A stretch of 64,000 nucleotides of DNA from Croceibacterium sp. TMG7-5b_MA50 (GCF_039830145.1 NZ_CP156083.1:1-64000), one strand, 5' to 3'; counted from the first letter of the stretch, positions 1 through 8,009 are shown. The notes: generated by a model not told the origin, from the sequence alone. Translations and numbers: made by a program.

Positions 1-1203
1 ATGACCCCGCCCCGCCCCCGGCCCGGCAGCGAACAGTTCGACATGTTCCTGCCCTACCTCGCCGACATGCCGCTGCGCGACCAGCGCGAGATGATGGAAC
101 GGCCGTTCTTCTCCCTCGCCAAGTCGAAGCGGGTGAAGCCGATCGACTATACCAGCCCGGACGGGAAGCTGTGGGTGCATGTCAGCGCCAATCCCGATTA
201 CGGCATGGCGACGATCTGGGACGCCGACATCCTGATCTGGTGCGCCAGCCAGTTGGCCGACCTCGCCCGGCGCGGGGTCAACGACGTGCCGCGCACGCTG
301 CACCTGATGCCGTACGACCTGCTGCGCGCGATCGGCCGCCCGACCACCGGCCGTGCCTACGAGCTGCTGGGCCAGGCGCTGGACCGGCTGGTGGCGACCA
401 CCATCAAGACCAACATCCGGGCGGAGAACAGGCGGGAGGCGACGTTCAGCTGGCTGGATGGCTGGACGCAATTGGTGGACGAGAAGACTGAACGCAGCCG
501 CGGCATGACGATCGAGCTGTCCAACTGGTTCTGGGAAGGGGTGATGATGAAGGGCGGGGTGCTCAGCATCGACCGCGCCTATTTCGACATCACCGGCGGG
601 CGCGAACGCTGGCTGTACCGCGTGGCGCGCAAGCATGCCGGCGGGGCAGGGGAGGGGGGCTTTGCCATCTCCATGCCGGTCCTGTTCGAGAAGTCGGGCG
701 CGGAGGGGCAATATCGCCGCTTCAAGTTCGAGATGCTGAAGCTGGCGGAAAAGGACGCGCTGCCCGGCTATACCCTGGCGGTGGAACAGGCCGCGCGCGG
801 CGGCGAGCCGCTGCTGCGCATGACCCGCGTCGATGGGAAGGACGGGGCGGAGCGGCGCCTGCCGGTCGAACGAGCCGGGCCGGCGGGGCAGGGCGGCGAT
901 GTTTCCCCGGGGAAACAGGCGCCCGACGTCACGCCCGACTCGGTGCCCGATCTCGTCGATGCCGGCGCGCTGATCCGTGGCGCGGTCAACAGCCTCGCCG
1001 ACAAGGCGCATCGCGGCCATATGGAGGAGGCGACCATTGCCCATCTGCGGGAGACCTGCCCCGGCTGGGACCTCTATGCCCTCCACGCCGAGTTCGAGCG
1101 CTGGGTCGATGCCGATCCAGCCCGCCTGCCCGCCAACTGGCAGAAGGCCTTTATCGGCTGGGTCCGCCGCCATCACGAGAAGCACCGTTCGGCCCTGCGC
1201 TGA
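1..1203 (+). CDS. repA: RPA-family plasmid replication initiator
   Basis: This 400-residue protein matches the RepA/RPA (replication initiator protein A) family of alphaproteobacterial plasmids. It should bind the iterons just downstream and open the origin. The N-terminal two thirds (about residues 35-260) carry the family pattern: an 'RPFFSLAKSKR' stretch, then a winged-helix-like block running through 'MATIWDADILIWCASQL' and 'LMPYDLLRAIGRPT'. A C-terminal Trp-rich segment (about 340-395) ends in a basic tail and resembles the DNA-binding tail of such initiators. The ATG at base 1 is used because nothing upstream is visible; the true start could lie outside the window. Iteron-like repeats after the stop codon support the assignment. 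Confidence 0.85.
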   Translation: MTPPRPRPGSEQFDMFLPYLADMPLRDQREMMERPFFSLAKSKRVKPIDYTSPDGKLWVHVSANPDYGMATIWDADILIWCASQLADLARRGVNDVPRTLHLMPYDLLRAIGRPTTGRAYELLGQALDRLVATTIKTNIRAENRREATFSWLDGWTQLVDEKTERSRGMTIELSNWFWEGVMMKGGVLSIDRAYFDITGGRERWLYRVARKHAGGAGEGGFAISMPVLFEKSGAEGQYRRFKFEMLKLAEKDALPGYTLAVEQAARGGEPLLRMTRVDGKDGAERRLPVERAGPAGQGGDVSPGKQAPDVTPDSVPDLVDAGALIRGAVNSLADKAHRGHMEEATIAHLRETCPGWDLYALHAEFERWVDADPARLPANWQKAFIGWVRRHHEKHRSALR

Positions 1204-1222
1204 TCGCCCATCCGACAGCGTC

Positions 1223-1238
1223 CGTTCCCGAAGTGTCG
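1223..1238 (-). repeat. Inverted solitary iteron
   Basis: The reverse complement reads CGACACTTCGGGAACG, differing from the array consensus at two positions. It lies alone, 20 bp after the repA stop and in opposite orientation to the array. It could serve in copy-number control by pairing with array-bound initiator, but that role is inferred. Confidence 0.65.
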
Positions 1239-1360
1239 CGTCCGGCGAGGTCGTCGGACATGCTATCTCCCCACCATCGGCCGGTCTGAAGCTTTTCCGG
1301 GCATAGCCTGTTGGAACTGATTCAAAGCCCGCCGGCGAATCCGCCCGTCATCGCTCGCCT

Positions 1361-1475
1361 CGACCTATCGGGAACGGGGAAGGGCCGGCGAACGACACAT
1401 GAGGAACGCGCATCCGACCTTTCGGGAACGACGCCATCGACCTTTCGCGAACGGATCATCGTTCCTTCGGGAACG
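1361..1475 (+). repeat. Iteron array (16-bp repeats, about 22-bp period)
   Basis: Copies read CGACCTATCGGGAACG at 1361-1376, a degenerate CGACACATGAGGAACG at 1393-1408, CGACCTTTCGGGAACG at 1415-1430, CGACCTTTCGCGAACG at 1438-1453 and CGTTCCTTCGGGAACG at 1460-1475. The last four start 22, 23 and 22 bp apart, about two helical turns, so a bound initiator would sit on one DNA face. The last copy is also an inverted repeat (CGTTCC-TTCG-GGAACG). A further copy in reverse orientation lies at 1223-1238, right after the repA stop codon. Confidence 0.8.
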
Positions 1476-1578
1476 CGGCGCAGGCGGTGAAGCGCTGCCT
1501 AACTGTTCTAACCTCTCCCCCTAACCCCTCTAACGGGCAGGGGAAGTTGCTTCGCTGGAGTGAATGGGGGAGGGCAGT

Positions 1579-1884
1579 TCAGCTCAGGCGCAGCGCTCGG
1601 TCATGATCCTGACCGGGGCCCAGGAAGCGCACGATCACGATCCCGCCGGCGCCAGCCTCCGCCACCATGTAGAGGATGCCGTAACCGCGCCAGCTGCGCC
1701 GCCTGATGCCCTGCTGTTCGTAGCGCGGCACCAGCGGGAACGCGCGGGGCATGGTCGCCAGCCGCCCGGCCTCTGCCCTTAGGTCAGCGACGAAGCTGCG
1801 CGCGCGTGCCGGATTATCGCGCGCGATGAACAGCGCGATACGCCGCAGGTCGTCCCGCGCCTGCGGGGTCAGGATCACGGCCAT
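1579..1884 (-). CDS. parE: ParE/RelE-family toxin
   Basis: This 101-residue protein has the ParE pattern: 'LTPQARDDLRRIALFIARDNPARARSF' at the N-terminus, a central 'MPRAFPLVPRYEQQGIRR' strand region and a C-terminal 'IVIVRFLGP' strand. The family comprises small cytoplasmic toxins, DNA gyrase poisons in the ParE branch and mRNA interferases in the RelE branch; the sequence favours ParE. It follows the ParD-type antitoxin gene with a 9-bp gap on the same strand, so the two form one operon. Its place beside the replication origin fits a plasmid-stability role. Confidence 0.85.
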   Translation of the reverse strand: MAVILTPQARDDLRRIALFIARDNPARARSFVADLRAEAGRLATMPRAFPLVPRYEQQGIRRRSWRGYGILYMVAEAGAGGIVIVRFLGPGQDHDRALRLS

Positions 1885-1893
1885 CGAATTGCG

Positions 1894-2181
1894 TCAGGCG
1901 GCGGATGGGTCGCCGGAGGCGGGGAGGGCGGCGATCTCCGCATCAAGGTCGGCGCACACAGCGTCCAGATCCTGACCATGGCCGGCGTCGATATCCGCCA
2001 GCCCACGCTCCACCGAGGCGTCCAGCGCGGCGAGCCAGGCGGCCTCGTTCTGCTGTTCGATCCGGTCACGGCGGATCAGGTCGCGGACGTAGTCGCTGGT
2101 GCTGGCATAATCACCGTCATCGATGCGCGACTGGACGAATGCGCGCAGCGGATCGGGGAGGGAGATGTTCATGGAAGCCAT
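1894..2181 (-). CDS. parD: ParD-family antitoxin
   Basis: The 95-residue product begins 'MASMNISLPDPLRAFVQSR', the ribbon-helix-helix N-terminus of ParD antitoxins, followed by 'DYASTSDYVRDLIRRDR', its helix-turn-helix part. The acidic C-terminal half (about 50-95) would wrap the ParE toxin. The start at 2181 is preferred because it opens directly on the ribbon strand; an upstream in-frame ATG at 2247 adds 22 residues unlike the family, and the ATG at 2172 is also possible. It should neutralise the downstream toxin and repress its own promoter through the palindrome at 2191-2207. Confidence 0.85.
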   Translation of the reverse strand: MASMNISLPDPLRAFVQSRIDDGDYASTSDYVRDLIRRDRIEQQNEAAWLAALDASVERGLADIDAGHGQDLDAVCADLDAEIAALPASGDPSAA

Positions 2182-2190
2182 AACGGCATA

Positions 2191-2207
2191 ATGGCAGAAA
2201 CTGCCAT
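2191..2207. promoter_or_regulatory. Perfect palindrome, candidate ParD operator
   Basis: ATGGCAG-AAA-CTGCCAT is a perfect 7-bp inverted repeat with a 3-bp spacer, centred 18 bp upstream of the chosen parD start. ParD ribbon-helix-helix proteins bind such palindromes to autorepress; the role here is inferred from position. Confidence 0.6.
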
Positions 2208-2248
2208 CGGGTCCAGTGCGAAGCCGCGCGCCCTTGCCTGCCGCCATA

Positions 2249-2270
2249 TCTGACGTATATTACCGTCAGA
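2249..2270. promoter_or_regulatory. Perfect inverted repeat, candidate operator of the Xre/RES module
   Basis: TCTGACG, 8 bp, CGTCAGA is a perfect 7-bp inverted repeat ending 19 bp before the Xre antitoxin start. Xre-type antitoxins with an N-terminal HTH usually autorepress through such sites. It is distinct in sequence from the ParD palindrome 42 bp away, so the divergent modules probably have separate control. Confidence 0.6.
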
Positions 2271-2289
2271 AACACCGGAACATGCCCGC

Positions 2290-2640
2290 ATGACCATCGC
2301 CGCCTATATCGATCACGGCCAGTTCGCGCCCCGCAAGATCGCCGCCGTACTGCGCACCACCAGCGACGAGCTGGCGCGGTCGCTCGGCCTCGGCAAGGAT
2401 GCGGTGCAGCGCAAGGACCGGATCGCATCCGACCGCACGCAGCGGCGCCTGCGGCACATGGTGGAGATCCTGAACAAGGTGGAGGGCCGCTTCGGGTCCC
2501 CCCTGCTGGCCTATGCCTGGTACCGGTCGGAGCCGTTGTCGGGCTTCGACAACCGCACCGCCATGCAATTGGTGCACGAGAACCGGGCGGACGAGGTGCT
2601 GCGCTATGTCGATGCGGTGGATGCCGGCGTCTACGCCTGA
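2290..2640 (+). CDS. Xre/MbcA/ParS-type antitoxin
   Basis: The 116-residue protein has a degenerate helix-turn-helix at about residues 12-45 ('IAAVLRTTSDELARSLGLGKDAVQR') and a C-terminal toxin-binding domain (about 50-116) with the DUF2384-like pattern 'ILNKVEGRFGSPLLAYAWYRSEPLSGFD'. In this family the C-terminal domain blocks the active site of a RES-domain toxin, and the complex represses its own promoter. The RES gene begins directly after its stop codon, which strongly supports the pairing. An inverted repeat at 2249-2270 is its likely operator. Confidence 0.85.
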   Translation: MTIAAYIDHGQFAPRKIAAVLRTTSDELARSLGLGKDAVQRKDRIASDRTQRRLRHMVEILNKVEGRFGSPLLAYAWYRSEPLSGFDNRTAMQLVHENRADEVLRYVDAVDAGVYA

Positions 2641-3126
2641 GTGATGCACTATGCCGGCCTGCTGTACCGGGCGCTGAACCCCGTCTGGGCGCGTCAGCCG
2701 CTGTCAGGGGAGGGCGCGGCGCGGTTCGGCGGCAGGTTCAACCGGATCGGCCGTGCGGCGCTGTACACGTCCCTGGCGCCCGATACGACCATTCGGGAAG
2801 CGAACCGCGTGGGCGTGCTGCAACCGACCGTCCTGGTGGCCCTGAGGGCCGATATCGGGCCATTGCTGGACGGGACCGATCCCGCCGCGCTGGCAGAGCA
2901 CGACGCCACGCCGCAGATGCTGGCCGATCCCGCCTGGGCGGAGGCGATGGCGCGCGGCCGCCCGGTGCCGACGCAGGCGCTGGCCGAACGGCTGGTCGCG
3001 GCGGGCTTCGCCGGGATGCTGGTGCCAAGCTATGCCCGCGGCGCGCCCGCCGATGCCCTCAACCTGGTCCTGTGGCGCTGGGACGGTGCGCTGACGCTGG
3101 TGGATGATGAGGGGCGGCTCAGGTAG
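2641..3126 (+). CDS. RES-domain toxin (predicted NAD+-degrading)
   Basis: This 161-residue protein carries the RES fold signature. Arg10 lies in 'LYRALNP', Arg28/Arg32 in 'RFGGRFN', Tyr42 and Glu53 in 'LYTSLAPDTTIREANR', and a late Ser in 'LVPSYAR'. RES toxins deplete NAD+ and stop growth when not held by their Xre partner. Translation may start at GTG 2641, immediately after the antitoxin stop, or at ATG 2644. The 3' end overlaps the convergent membrane-protein gene by 8 bp (3119-3126). Together with parDE it puts two addiction systems next to the origin. Confidence 0.85.
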   Translation: MMHYAGLLYRALNPVWARQPLSGEGAARFGGRFNRIGRAALYTSLAPDTTIREANRVGVLQPTVLVALRADIGPLLDGTDPAALAEHDATPQMLADPAWAEAMARGRPVPTQALAERLVAAGFAGMLVPSYARGAPADALNLVLWRWDGALTLVDDEGRLR

Positions 3127-3955
3127 GGCAGGGCGGCTGTAGGTGCCGGTCCGTGATCCACGGCGCCCCTCCTCGACCATGGCAGAGCGCCACGCGGTCG
3201 TCATCGTCGCGGGCGAGATCGTGCTGCCCCATTTCCCAATAGACTTGGCCGCGCTGGCGCAGGGTCCATTCATCGTCCGGAAAGTCCCGCAGCAGGGCCG
3301 TCAAGTCGGTGATCGCGGCGGCGTGGTCGGCGGCGGCCTGTCGCCGGTGGCCCAGCAGATGATGCGCGTGTCCGCGCGCGGCGTGCGCCTCCGCCCGGTC
3401 GGCCAGGGTGGTCGCGTCGGCCACCAGCGCGTTGCATCCGGGCAGGGCGGCCTCAGCCGTGATCTCGTCATCGACCCGCAGGCAATCGCCTTTCAAATGG
3501 AGACGTACCTCCACGACCAGCAGCGACAGGAACAGGCTGCCAAGCGCACCATTCCAAACGATGGACGTCCAGAAGCGCTTCGGTTGCCGGGCGGAGGAAT
3601 ATTCGCGCACCCGGCCCTGGCCCAGCGGCTCCATCCGGCCGTAGGTCAGGCCCTGCCACACGGTGTAGAGCGGGTAGGCGGCGAACAGCGCCAGGGTGAT
3701 CATCAGGCCTCTGGGCGAGCGGAACAGGTGATCGGCCGTCGGCGTCCAGATGAACGCCGCCAGTGTCGCAAGCAGCGCCAGCACCCCGAGGCTGCGGGCC
3801 AGTTGCGCGCTGTTGCGCCGGAGCCGGTCCTCCGGCGTCGGGGAAACGTTCCGCCGCCTGACCTCGCGCGCGACCTGGCACGCCGGCACGATCGCCAGCG
3901 CCGCGAGGCTGATCAGCAGCCAGATTTGGGGCGGGATTGTGTCGGGCACTGCCAA
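3119..3955 (-). CDS. Membrane protein with C-terminal TPR-like region, function unknown
   Basis: The 278-residue product is not recognised as a named family. Four hydrophobic segments are visible at about residues 11-27, 53-70, 82-100 and 131-150. A soluble tail follows (about 165-255) with alternating helical stretches such as 'ATTLADRAEAHAARGHAHHLLG' split around 'RQAAADHAAAITDLTALL' and 'WTLRQRGQVYWEMGQHDLA', typical of tetratricopeptide pairs. Two Cys (158 and 174) flank the start of the tail. It is oriented away from the toxin module and overlaps the RES gene by 8 bp at the 3' end. A protein-protein interaction role at the membrane is possible but unproven. Confidence 0.6.
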   Translation of the reverse strand: MAVPDTIPPQIWLLISLAALAIVPACQVAREVRRRNVSPTPEDRLRRNSAQLARSLGVLALLATLAAFIWTPTADHLFRSPRGLMITLALFAAYPLYTVWQGLTYGRMEPLGQGRVREYSSARQPKRFWTSIVWNGALGSLFLSLLVVEVRLHLKGDCLRVDDEITAEAALPGCNALVADATTLADRAEAHAARGHAHHLLGHRRQAAADHAAAITDLTALLRDFPDDEWTLRQRGQVYWEMGQHDLARDDDDRVALCHGRGGAPWITDRHLQPPCPT

Positions 3956-3998
3956 GTGATGCCCCGCGTGCGGCCGGGCCGCAAGCGGGGCGCCATAC

Positions 3999-5258
3999 CT
4001 ATGCCCGCTCCGCCTCCAGCTGTTCCAGCGATTTGCCTTCGTTGCGGGGCGCCCAGATGAAGCCGATCAGGCCACTGATCGTCAGGAACCCGACCAGGAT
4101 CCAGGCCAGCGTGGTGAAGCCGGTCGCCGACAGGAACGGCACGAAGAAGCTGAAGACGCCCAGGCAGATGCGGACCACGGCGAACATCACCCCCTGCGCG
4201 GTGCTGCGCAGCAGGGTGGGGAACATCTCCGAACTCCATAGCTGGAAGAAGCATTGCGCGCCGAAGCCCTGGCCGACCGCCATCAGGAAGACGTGCAGCA
4301 GCGCGATGGGCAGCGTCAGCGGGAAGACCGCCAGCAGCGCCATGCCGATCACCTGGATCAGCGCGGACAGGCCGAACAGCATGCGCTGGTTCACCCGGTC
4401 CGAAAACTTCATGAAGATGAAGTAGATGGACGCCATGCCCAGCAGGAAGCTGAGCGCCTGCACCGCCACCGCGACCGTCTGGCTCTGGTCCCCGACGGTG
4501 CGCAGGATGTAGGGGAAGAAGAACCCGTTGGTGCCCGCCCACAGGTTCCAGAACAGGTACATGCCCGCCAGGAACGCCATCGACCCGATGTGCTGGCGGG
4601 TGAACAGATCGCGCCACGCCCCGCGCGGCGGGCGCGCCGCGTTGGCGCTGGTGACGGCGTTCGCCTCCAGCCAGCGCTTGGACTCGCTCATCCGCGATCG
4701 CAGGAAGGTGAGCGCGACGGCCAGGATGGCGAGGTGCGCGAACACGATGCGCGCGCCCAGCAGGCCCAGCGGCTCCAGCACCAGGAACATCAGCAGCACG
4801 ACGACGGGGCCAAGGTACCACAGCACCTGCGCCACGCCCGAATGCTTGCCGCGCTTGTCGTCGGGCGCCATCTCCGCGATCAGCGACCAGGATGCCGGAA
4901 TGTCCGCGCCGACCGCTAGGCCGACCAGGAAGAAGCCGATCACGATCATCCAGGCGTTTATCGCGAACACCAGCCACAGCATGCCGAAGGCGTAGAACAG
5001 CATGTCGTACTGGTAGATGCGCTTGCGCCCGAACAGGTCGCACAGCCGCCCGCCGATCAGCGCGCCGATCCCTGCGGCGATGGCATTGGGGCCGAACGCG
5101 CCGATCAGGCCGATGAGGTCGGTGCTGAGGCCATAGACCTCCACCCACAGCGCCAGCGCGGCGGAGCCGGCGACGATGGAGCCCGCATCGATGTAATTGG
5201 CGAGCCCGGCGAGGATGGTGTTCTTCCAGTCCTCCCGCTCGTCAGAAACGCCTGCCAT
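3999..5258 (-). CDS. MFS transporter (sugar-porter-like)
   Basis: This 419-residue protein has the twelve-helix layout of the major facilitator superfamily, with the cytoplasmic loop 2-3 signature 'GGRLCDLFGRKR' and 'DIPASWSLIAEMAPDDKRGKHSG' in the N-terminal half. The pattern is closest to sugar or sugar-acid porters; the substrate cannot be read from sequence. It is the last gene of a three-gene minus-strand operon behind a ThuA-domain protein and a DUF5060 glycosidase-like protein, so it probably imports the sugar they release. Confidence 0.75.
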   Translation of the reverse strand: MAGVSDEREDWKNTILAGLANYIDAGSIVAGSAALALWVEVYGLSTDLIGLIGAFGPNAIAAGIGALIGGRLCDLFGRKRIYQYDMLFYAFGMLWLVFAINAWMIVIGFFLVGLAVGADIPASWSLIAEMAPDDKRGKHSGVAQVLWYLGPVVVLLMFLVLEPLGLLGARIVFAHLAILAVALTFLRSRMSESKRWLEANAVTSANAARPPRGAWRDLFTRQHIGSMAFLAGMYLFWNLWAGTNGFFFPYILRTVGDQSQTVAVAVQALSFLLGMASIYFIFMKFSDRVNQRMLFGLSALIQVIGMALLAVFPLTLPIALLHVFLMAVGQGFGAQCFFQLWSSEMFPTLLRSTAQGVMFAVVRICLGVFSFFVPFLSATGFTTLAWILVGFLTISGLIGFIWAPRNEGKSLEQLEAERA

Positions 5259-5282
5259 GTCCCGTCCCTCTCCCTTGTATCG

Positions 5283-6161
5283 TTACGGCCGGCCGCAGCC
5301 GTCGCCTTCATCGCCCGCCGCCCAGCGGATCGCGCCGGCGATCATCGCGCGGTGCAGCGGCTCCTCATATGTCTCGGCCTTGTGGCCCAAAGCGGAATAG
5401 AACACCCGGCCGCGCCCGATGCAGCGGGTCCAGATGATCGGGTGCGGCGCGCCCATGCGGATGCGTTCGGGCACCAGGTCGTAAGTATCCTCGTCCAGCA
5501 CGGCCAGGATGCGTGTGTCGTGGCCGGTGGGCACGCGGTCGAACGAATACCATTCGTCCGTCCGGCCCCAGCGTGCGGGCAGGCCCTGCATGGCGGGGTG
5601 GGACGGGTCCTCCACCACCACCTCCGCCTGCTGGAACTGCTTGGGCCGGCCGGTATGGCCGATGAACTGCGCGCCGATCAGCGTGTCTGGCCACCAGTCC
5701 CAGTCATATTCGGGATCGCCGCCCGCGCCGTGCAGCAGTACCACGCCGCCGCCGCCTTCCACCCACGCCCGGAAGGCGGTGCGCTGTTCGGGCGTGAAGA
5801 TGTTGCCGCTGGTGGAGTTGAACACGATCGTGGAAAACCGGGCGAGATCGCGCGGGTTCACGATCGCCGCGTTCTCCGTCTGGAACACATCCTTGTCGCC
5901 ATCACGCACCAATTGGCCGAGCACGCCGTTGGCGGCGTCGATCTGCGCGGGATCGCGGAAGCCGTTGGTCTTGGACAGGACCAGCACCGCGCCGGGGCGG
6001 AAGTCGGGCAGTTCAGGCGGCACCTGGTCCATCACCGGCGTCGGCCAGTTCGGCCCGGTGCGGGTCGGGGCAGGTGCCGGGGCAGGGGCAGGGGCAGGGG
6101 AGGGCGCAGGCGCGGTTTGGGCGGTGGCGACCAGCAGCGACAGCAGCAGGGACAGGATCAT
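5283..6161 (-). CDS. Exported ThuA-domain protein
   Basis: The 292-residue product starts with a short signal sequence (about 1-15) followed by a Pro-Ala linker at 16-33. The rest is a ThuA-like glutamine-amidotransferase-type fold: 'GAVLVLSKTNGFRDPAQIDAANGVL' (split over strand and helix), 'FSTIVFNSTSGNIFTPEQR', 'GGGGVVLLHGAGGD' and 'YSALGHKAETY'. ThuA domains occur with trehalose or other saccharide utilization genes, but their reaction is poorly defined; the usual amidotransferase Cys is absent. It starts 4 bp after the upstream DUF5060 gene ends. The linker is encoded by tandem GGGGCA units (6079-6096 on the plus strand), prone to length variation. Confidence 0.75.
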   Translation of the reverse strand: MILSLLLSLLVATAQTAPAPSPAPAPAPAPAPTRTGPNWPTPVMDQVPPELPDFRPGAVLVLSKTNGFRDPAQIDAANGVLGQLVRDGDKDVFQTENAAIVNPRDLARFSTIVFNSTSGNIFTPEQRTAFRAWVEGGGGVVLLHGAGGDPEYDWDWWPDTLIGAQFIGHTGRPKQFQQAEVVVEDPSHPAMQGLPARWGRTDEWYSFDRVPTGHDTRILAVLDEDTYDLVPERIRMGAPHPIIWTRCIGRGRVFYSALGHKAETYEEPLHRAMIAGAIRWAAGDEGDGCGRP

Positions 6162-6165
6162 CCCC

Positions 6166-7752
6166 TCACACCCGGACCAGCCGGACCGCCATCCATGGGC
6201 GGCCGGGCAGGGCGATCGTCGGCCGCGCGGGGTCGTGGTAATTGTAGGCGTCCTTTACCGCCATGTCGAAGGTGCCCTCCACCGGCGTCACCGTCATGTT
6301 CCAGGTGTCGATGATGTCCGCGCGGTAGGAATGGAGGTTCTCCGTCCCGCGGCCATGGATCGTCACCGGCCATTCGGTCAGCGGCTCCGACCCGAAATAT
6401 TTGAGGTAATATTCGTTCGGCACCCCGCCGATGCGATAATTCCACAACGGCTGGATCGCGTTAATGCCCGGCGTCGGCCCATCCTCCATGATCTGGCGCA
6501 GGAAGGCGAGGCGCGGCGGGCTGGTGCCCTTCAGCGTGCCGCCCTGGCCCAGCCAGGACGTGTCGGCGTTGCGGGTGGAGGAGAACACCTCGCTATGGCC
6601 CACATAGGTGCCGCCGATCAGGCCCCACCAGAAGCGTTCCACCATCTCCTCGCCAGACAATTGGCCCCAGCGTTCGGCGATGTCGCCTTCGTACACGACC
6701 TCGTCGAAGATGACCGGCTTCAGGATGATGGCCCGGTGCAGTTCGGCGCGGATATCGTCCACCACCGCCGCGCCGTTCTGGACGCTGGCATGGGTGATCC
6801 ACGGCTTGCGGTGATCGTAATAGGTGTTGATCTGGTGGATGGATCGCAGCCGGTCGTGCGGGTCGGCGGCGACCAGCACTTCGAACAGGTGGTCCCAGTC
6901 CGCGATCGTCTTGGTTTCCACATTGTCGTATTCGTTGGCCATCGACCACCAGACATTGCGGTACGCGCCCCACCGCGCGGCGACGTAGCGGACGTAGCGT
7001 TCGTCATCGACGCGGGCCATGTCGTTGTAGCCGCGCTTGGTGTCGTAGGGGTGGAACAGGATGATGTCCGCCTGGATGCCCTGCCGGCCCAGGCGCACGA
7101 TGCGATCCTCGTACCGGCGGAAATAATCGGGGTCGAACCGGGTGGGATCGTAGTCGCGCGGGCCATCGCCGGTGCGCACGAAGGGATTGGTGGCGACCGA
7201 TTCCACATTGGGAAACACCAGCATCCGCATCTTGTTGAACGGCGCGGCGGCGAGCGTTTCCAGCGTCTGCGCGCATTTGGCGTCCGATTGCAGTGCCCAG
7301 CTGTAGCAGGTGGTGCCGATCTGCCGGAACGGCGTGCCGTCCGCATGGGCGAAGTGGTAGCCATCGGGCGTCACCCGCACTGGCCCGTGATTGTCGCCGG
7401 TCGCCGCCACGCAGGTGAAGCTGCCCGCCTGCCCGTGCAGCGCGCGATGGTTGCTGTCGCTGCGCCAGGTCCATTCGCCCACATCAGGCGGGCTGAAGCG
7501 GATGCGGTAGGTGCCGTCGCCGTCGTAGAAGCCGGGGACGGTGATCGCCTGGTCTTCCCGGCGGAAGGTGGCGGACAGGGTGACGTCGACGAACGGATTG
7601 CCGGTGCGCGGCCCGTCCATCACCAGCTCGTGCACGCCCCAGCGTTCGGTCTGCGCCGCGCCCGCGCGGGTCTGCGCCAAAGCCGGGTGCGCGGCCGCGG
7701 CGGCGCCCATGGCGGCGCCGGCCTTCAGCATGAACCGTCGTGAAATCGTCAT
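6166..7752 (-). CDS. DUF5060-type putative glycoside hydrolase, exported
   Basis: The ATG at 7752 gives 528 residues with a Tat-like signal peptide (R5R6, cleavage near 27); a longer reading to 8040 has no family-like sequence and runs into the divergent promoter. An N-terminal beta-sandwich (about 35-120, 'GFYDGDGTYRIRFSPPDVGEW') matches DUF5060. The following TIM-barrel-like part contains 'WWSMANEYDN' with Glu274 as likely acid/base and 'VIFDEVVYEGD' with Glu351 as likely nucleophile. The architecture resembles the DUF5060/DUF4038/DUF5605 proteins considered clan GH-A glycosidases. It is the first gene of the operon with ThuA and an MFS porter. The substrate is unknown. Confidence 0.75.
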   Translation of the reverse strand: MTISRRFMLKAGAAMGAAAAAHPALAQTRAGAAQTERWGVHELVMDGPRTGNPFVDVTLSATFRREDQAITVPGFYDGDGTYRIRFSPPDVGEWTWRSDSNHRALHGQAGSFTCVAATGDNHGPVRVTPDGYHFAHADGTPFRQIGTTCYSWALQSDAKCAQTLETLAAAPFNKMRMLVFPNVESVATNPFVRTGDGPRDYDPTRFDPDYFRRYEDRIVRLGRQGIQADIILFHPYDTKRGYNDMARVDDERYVRYVAARWGAYRNVWWSMANEYDNVETKTIADWDHLFEVLVAADPHDRLRSIHQINTYYDHRKPWITHASVQNGAAVVDDIRAELHRAIILKPVIFDEVVYEGDIAERWGQLSGEEMVERFWWGLIGGTYVGHSEVFSSTRNADTSWLGQGGTLKGTSPPRLAFLRQIMEDGPTPGINAIQPLWNYRIGGVPNEYYLKYFGSEPLTEWPVTIHGRGTENLHSYRADIIDTWNMTVTPVEGTFDMAVKDAYNYHDPARPTIALPGRPWMAVRLVRV

Positions 7753-8009
7753 CTGCCTCTCCCCGGTGATCGTGCGCGGATGCTTCGCGCATCCGTCACG
7801 TCCGACCCCATCCGCGTCAGACATCATACCTATCCGCGCCACGCAAGGGGCACAAGCGGCTAACTTGCGCTTTGCTTCGTTGTGTCGCCAAACGTAACTA
7901 ATTGACAGTTGGCGGAACGCGGGCGTAGGTTTTGCCGCATCCGGGACGAGACGATCCCGCCGGCCACGGCCGGGGTGCCGCATGGCGGCCGCCATCAGGA
8001 GAGGACACC
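7753..8009. promoter_or_regulatory. Divergent promoter region
   Basis: This intergenic stretch separates the DUF5060 operon (minus) from the racemase/ACS operon (plus). On the plus strand TTGACA (7902-7907), 18 bp, TAGGTT (7926-7931) is a plausible promoter. ACATCATAC at 7821-7829 equals one half of the 15-bp operator candidate found at 18346-18360. A CGCCAA/TTGGCG inverted repeat brackets the -35 region. A clear GGAGAGG ribosome-binding site precedes 8010. Confidence 0.45.

Larger units (their letters stand above)
1204..1578. other. Candidate replication origin (oriV), gene-free stretch downstream of repA
   Basis: This 375-bp stretch holds no convincing gene. It contains a cluster of 16-bp iterons, consensus CGACCTTTCGGGAACG, followed by four CTAAC pentamers at 1499, 1508, 1521 and 1530 (spacings 9, 13, 9). 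The location next to the initiator gene, the regular repeat spacing and the short direct repeats are what is expected of an iteron-controlled plasmid origin. Origin function itself is inferred. Confidence 0.7.

Noticed and set aside
1460-1475. Rho-independent terminator for repA (CGTTCC-TTCG-GGAACG hairpin)
   Set aside because: The sequence matches the iteron consensus and spacing and has no T-run, so it was treated as the last iteron.
1361-1475. CRISPR array
   Set aside because: The repeats are 16 bp with only about 6 bp between them; there are no unique spacers of CRISPR length and no cas genes.
1-3126. Integrative element or prophage boundary at the left end
   Set aside because: No integrase, transposase, att-like direct repeat or tRNA was found; a plasmid replication region explains the genes.
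5509-7743. Open frame of 744 codons on the plus strand across ThuA and DUF5060 genes
   Set aside because: It spans two well-supported genes on the other strand, with low-complexity Gly/Arg runs and no family features.
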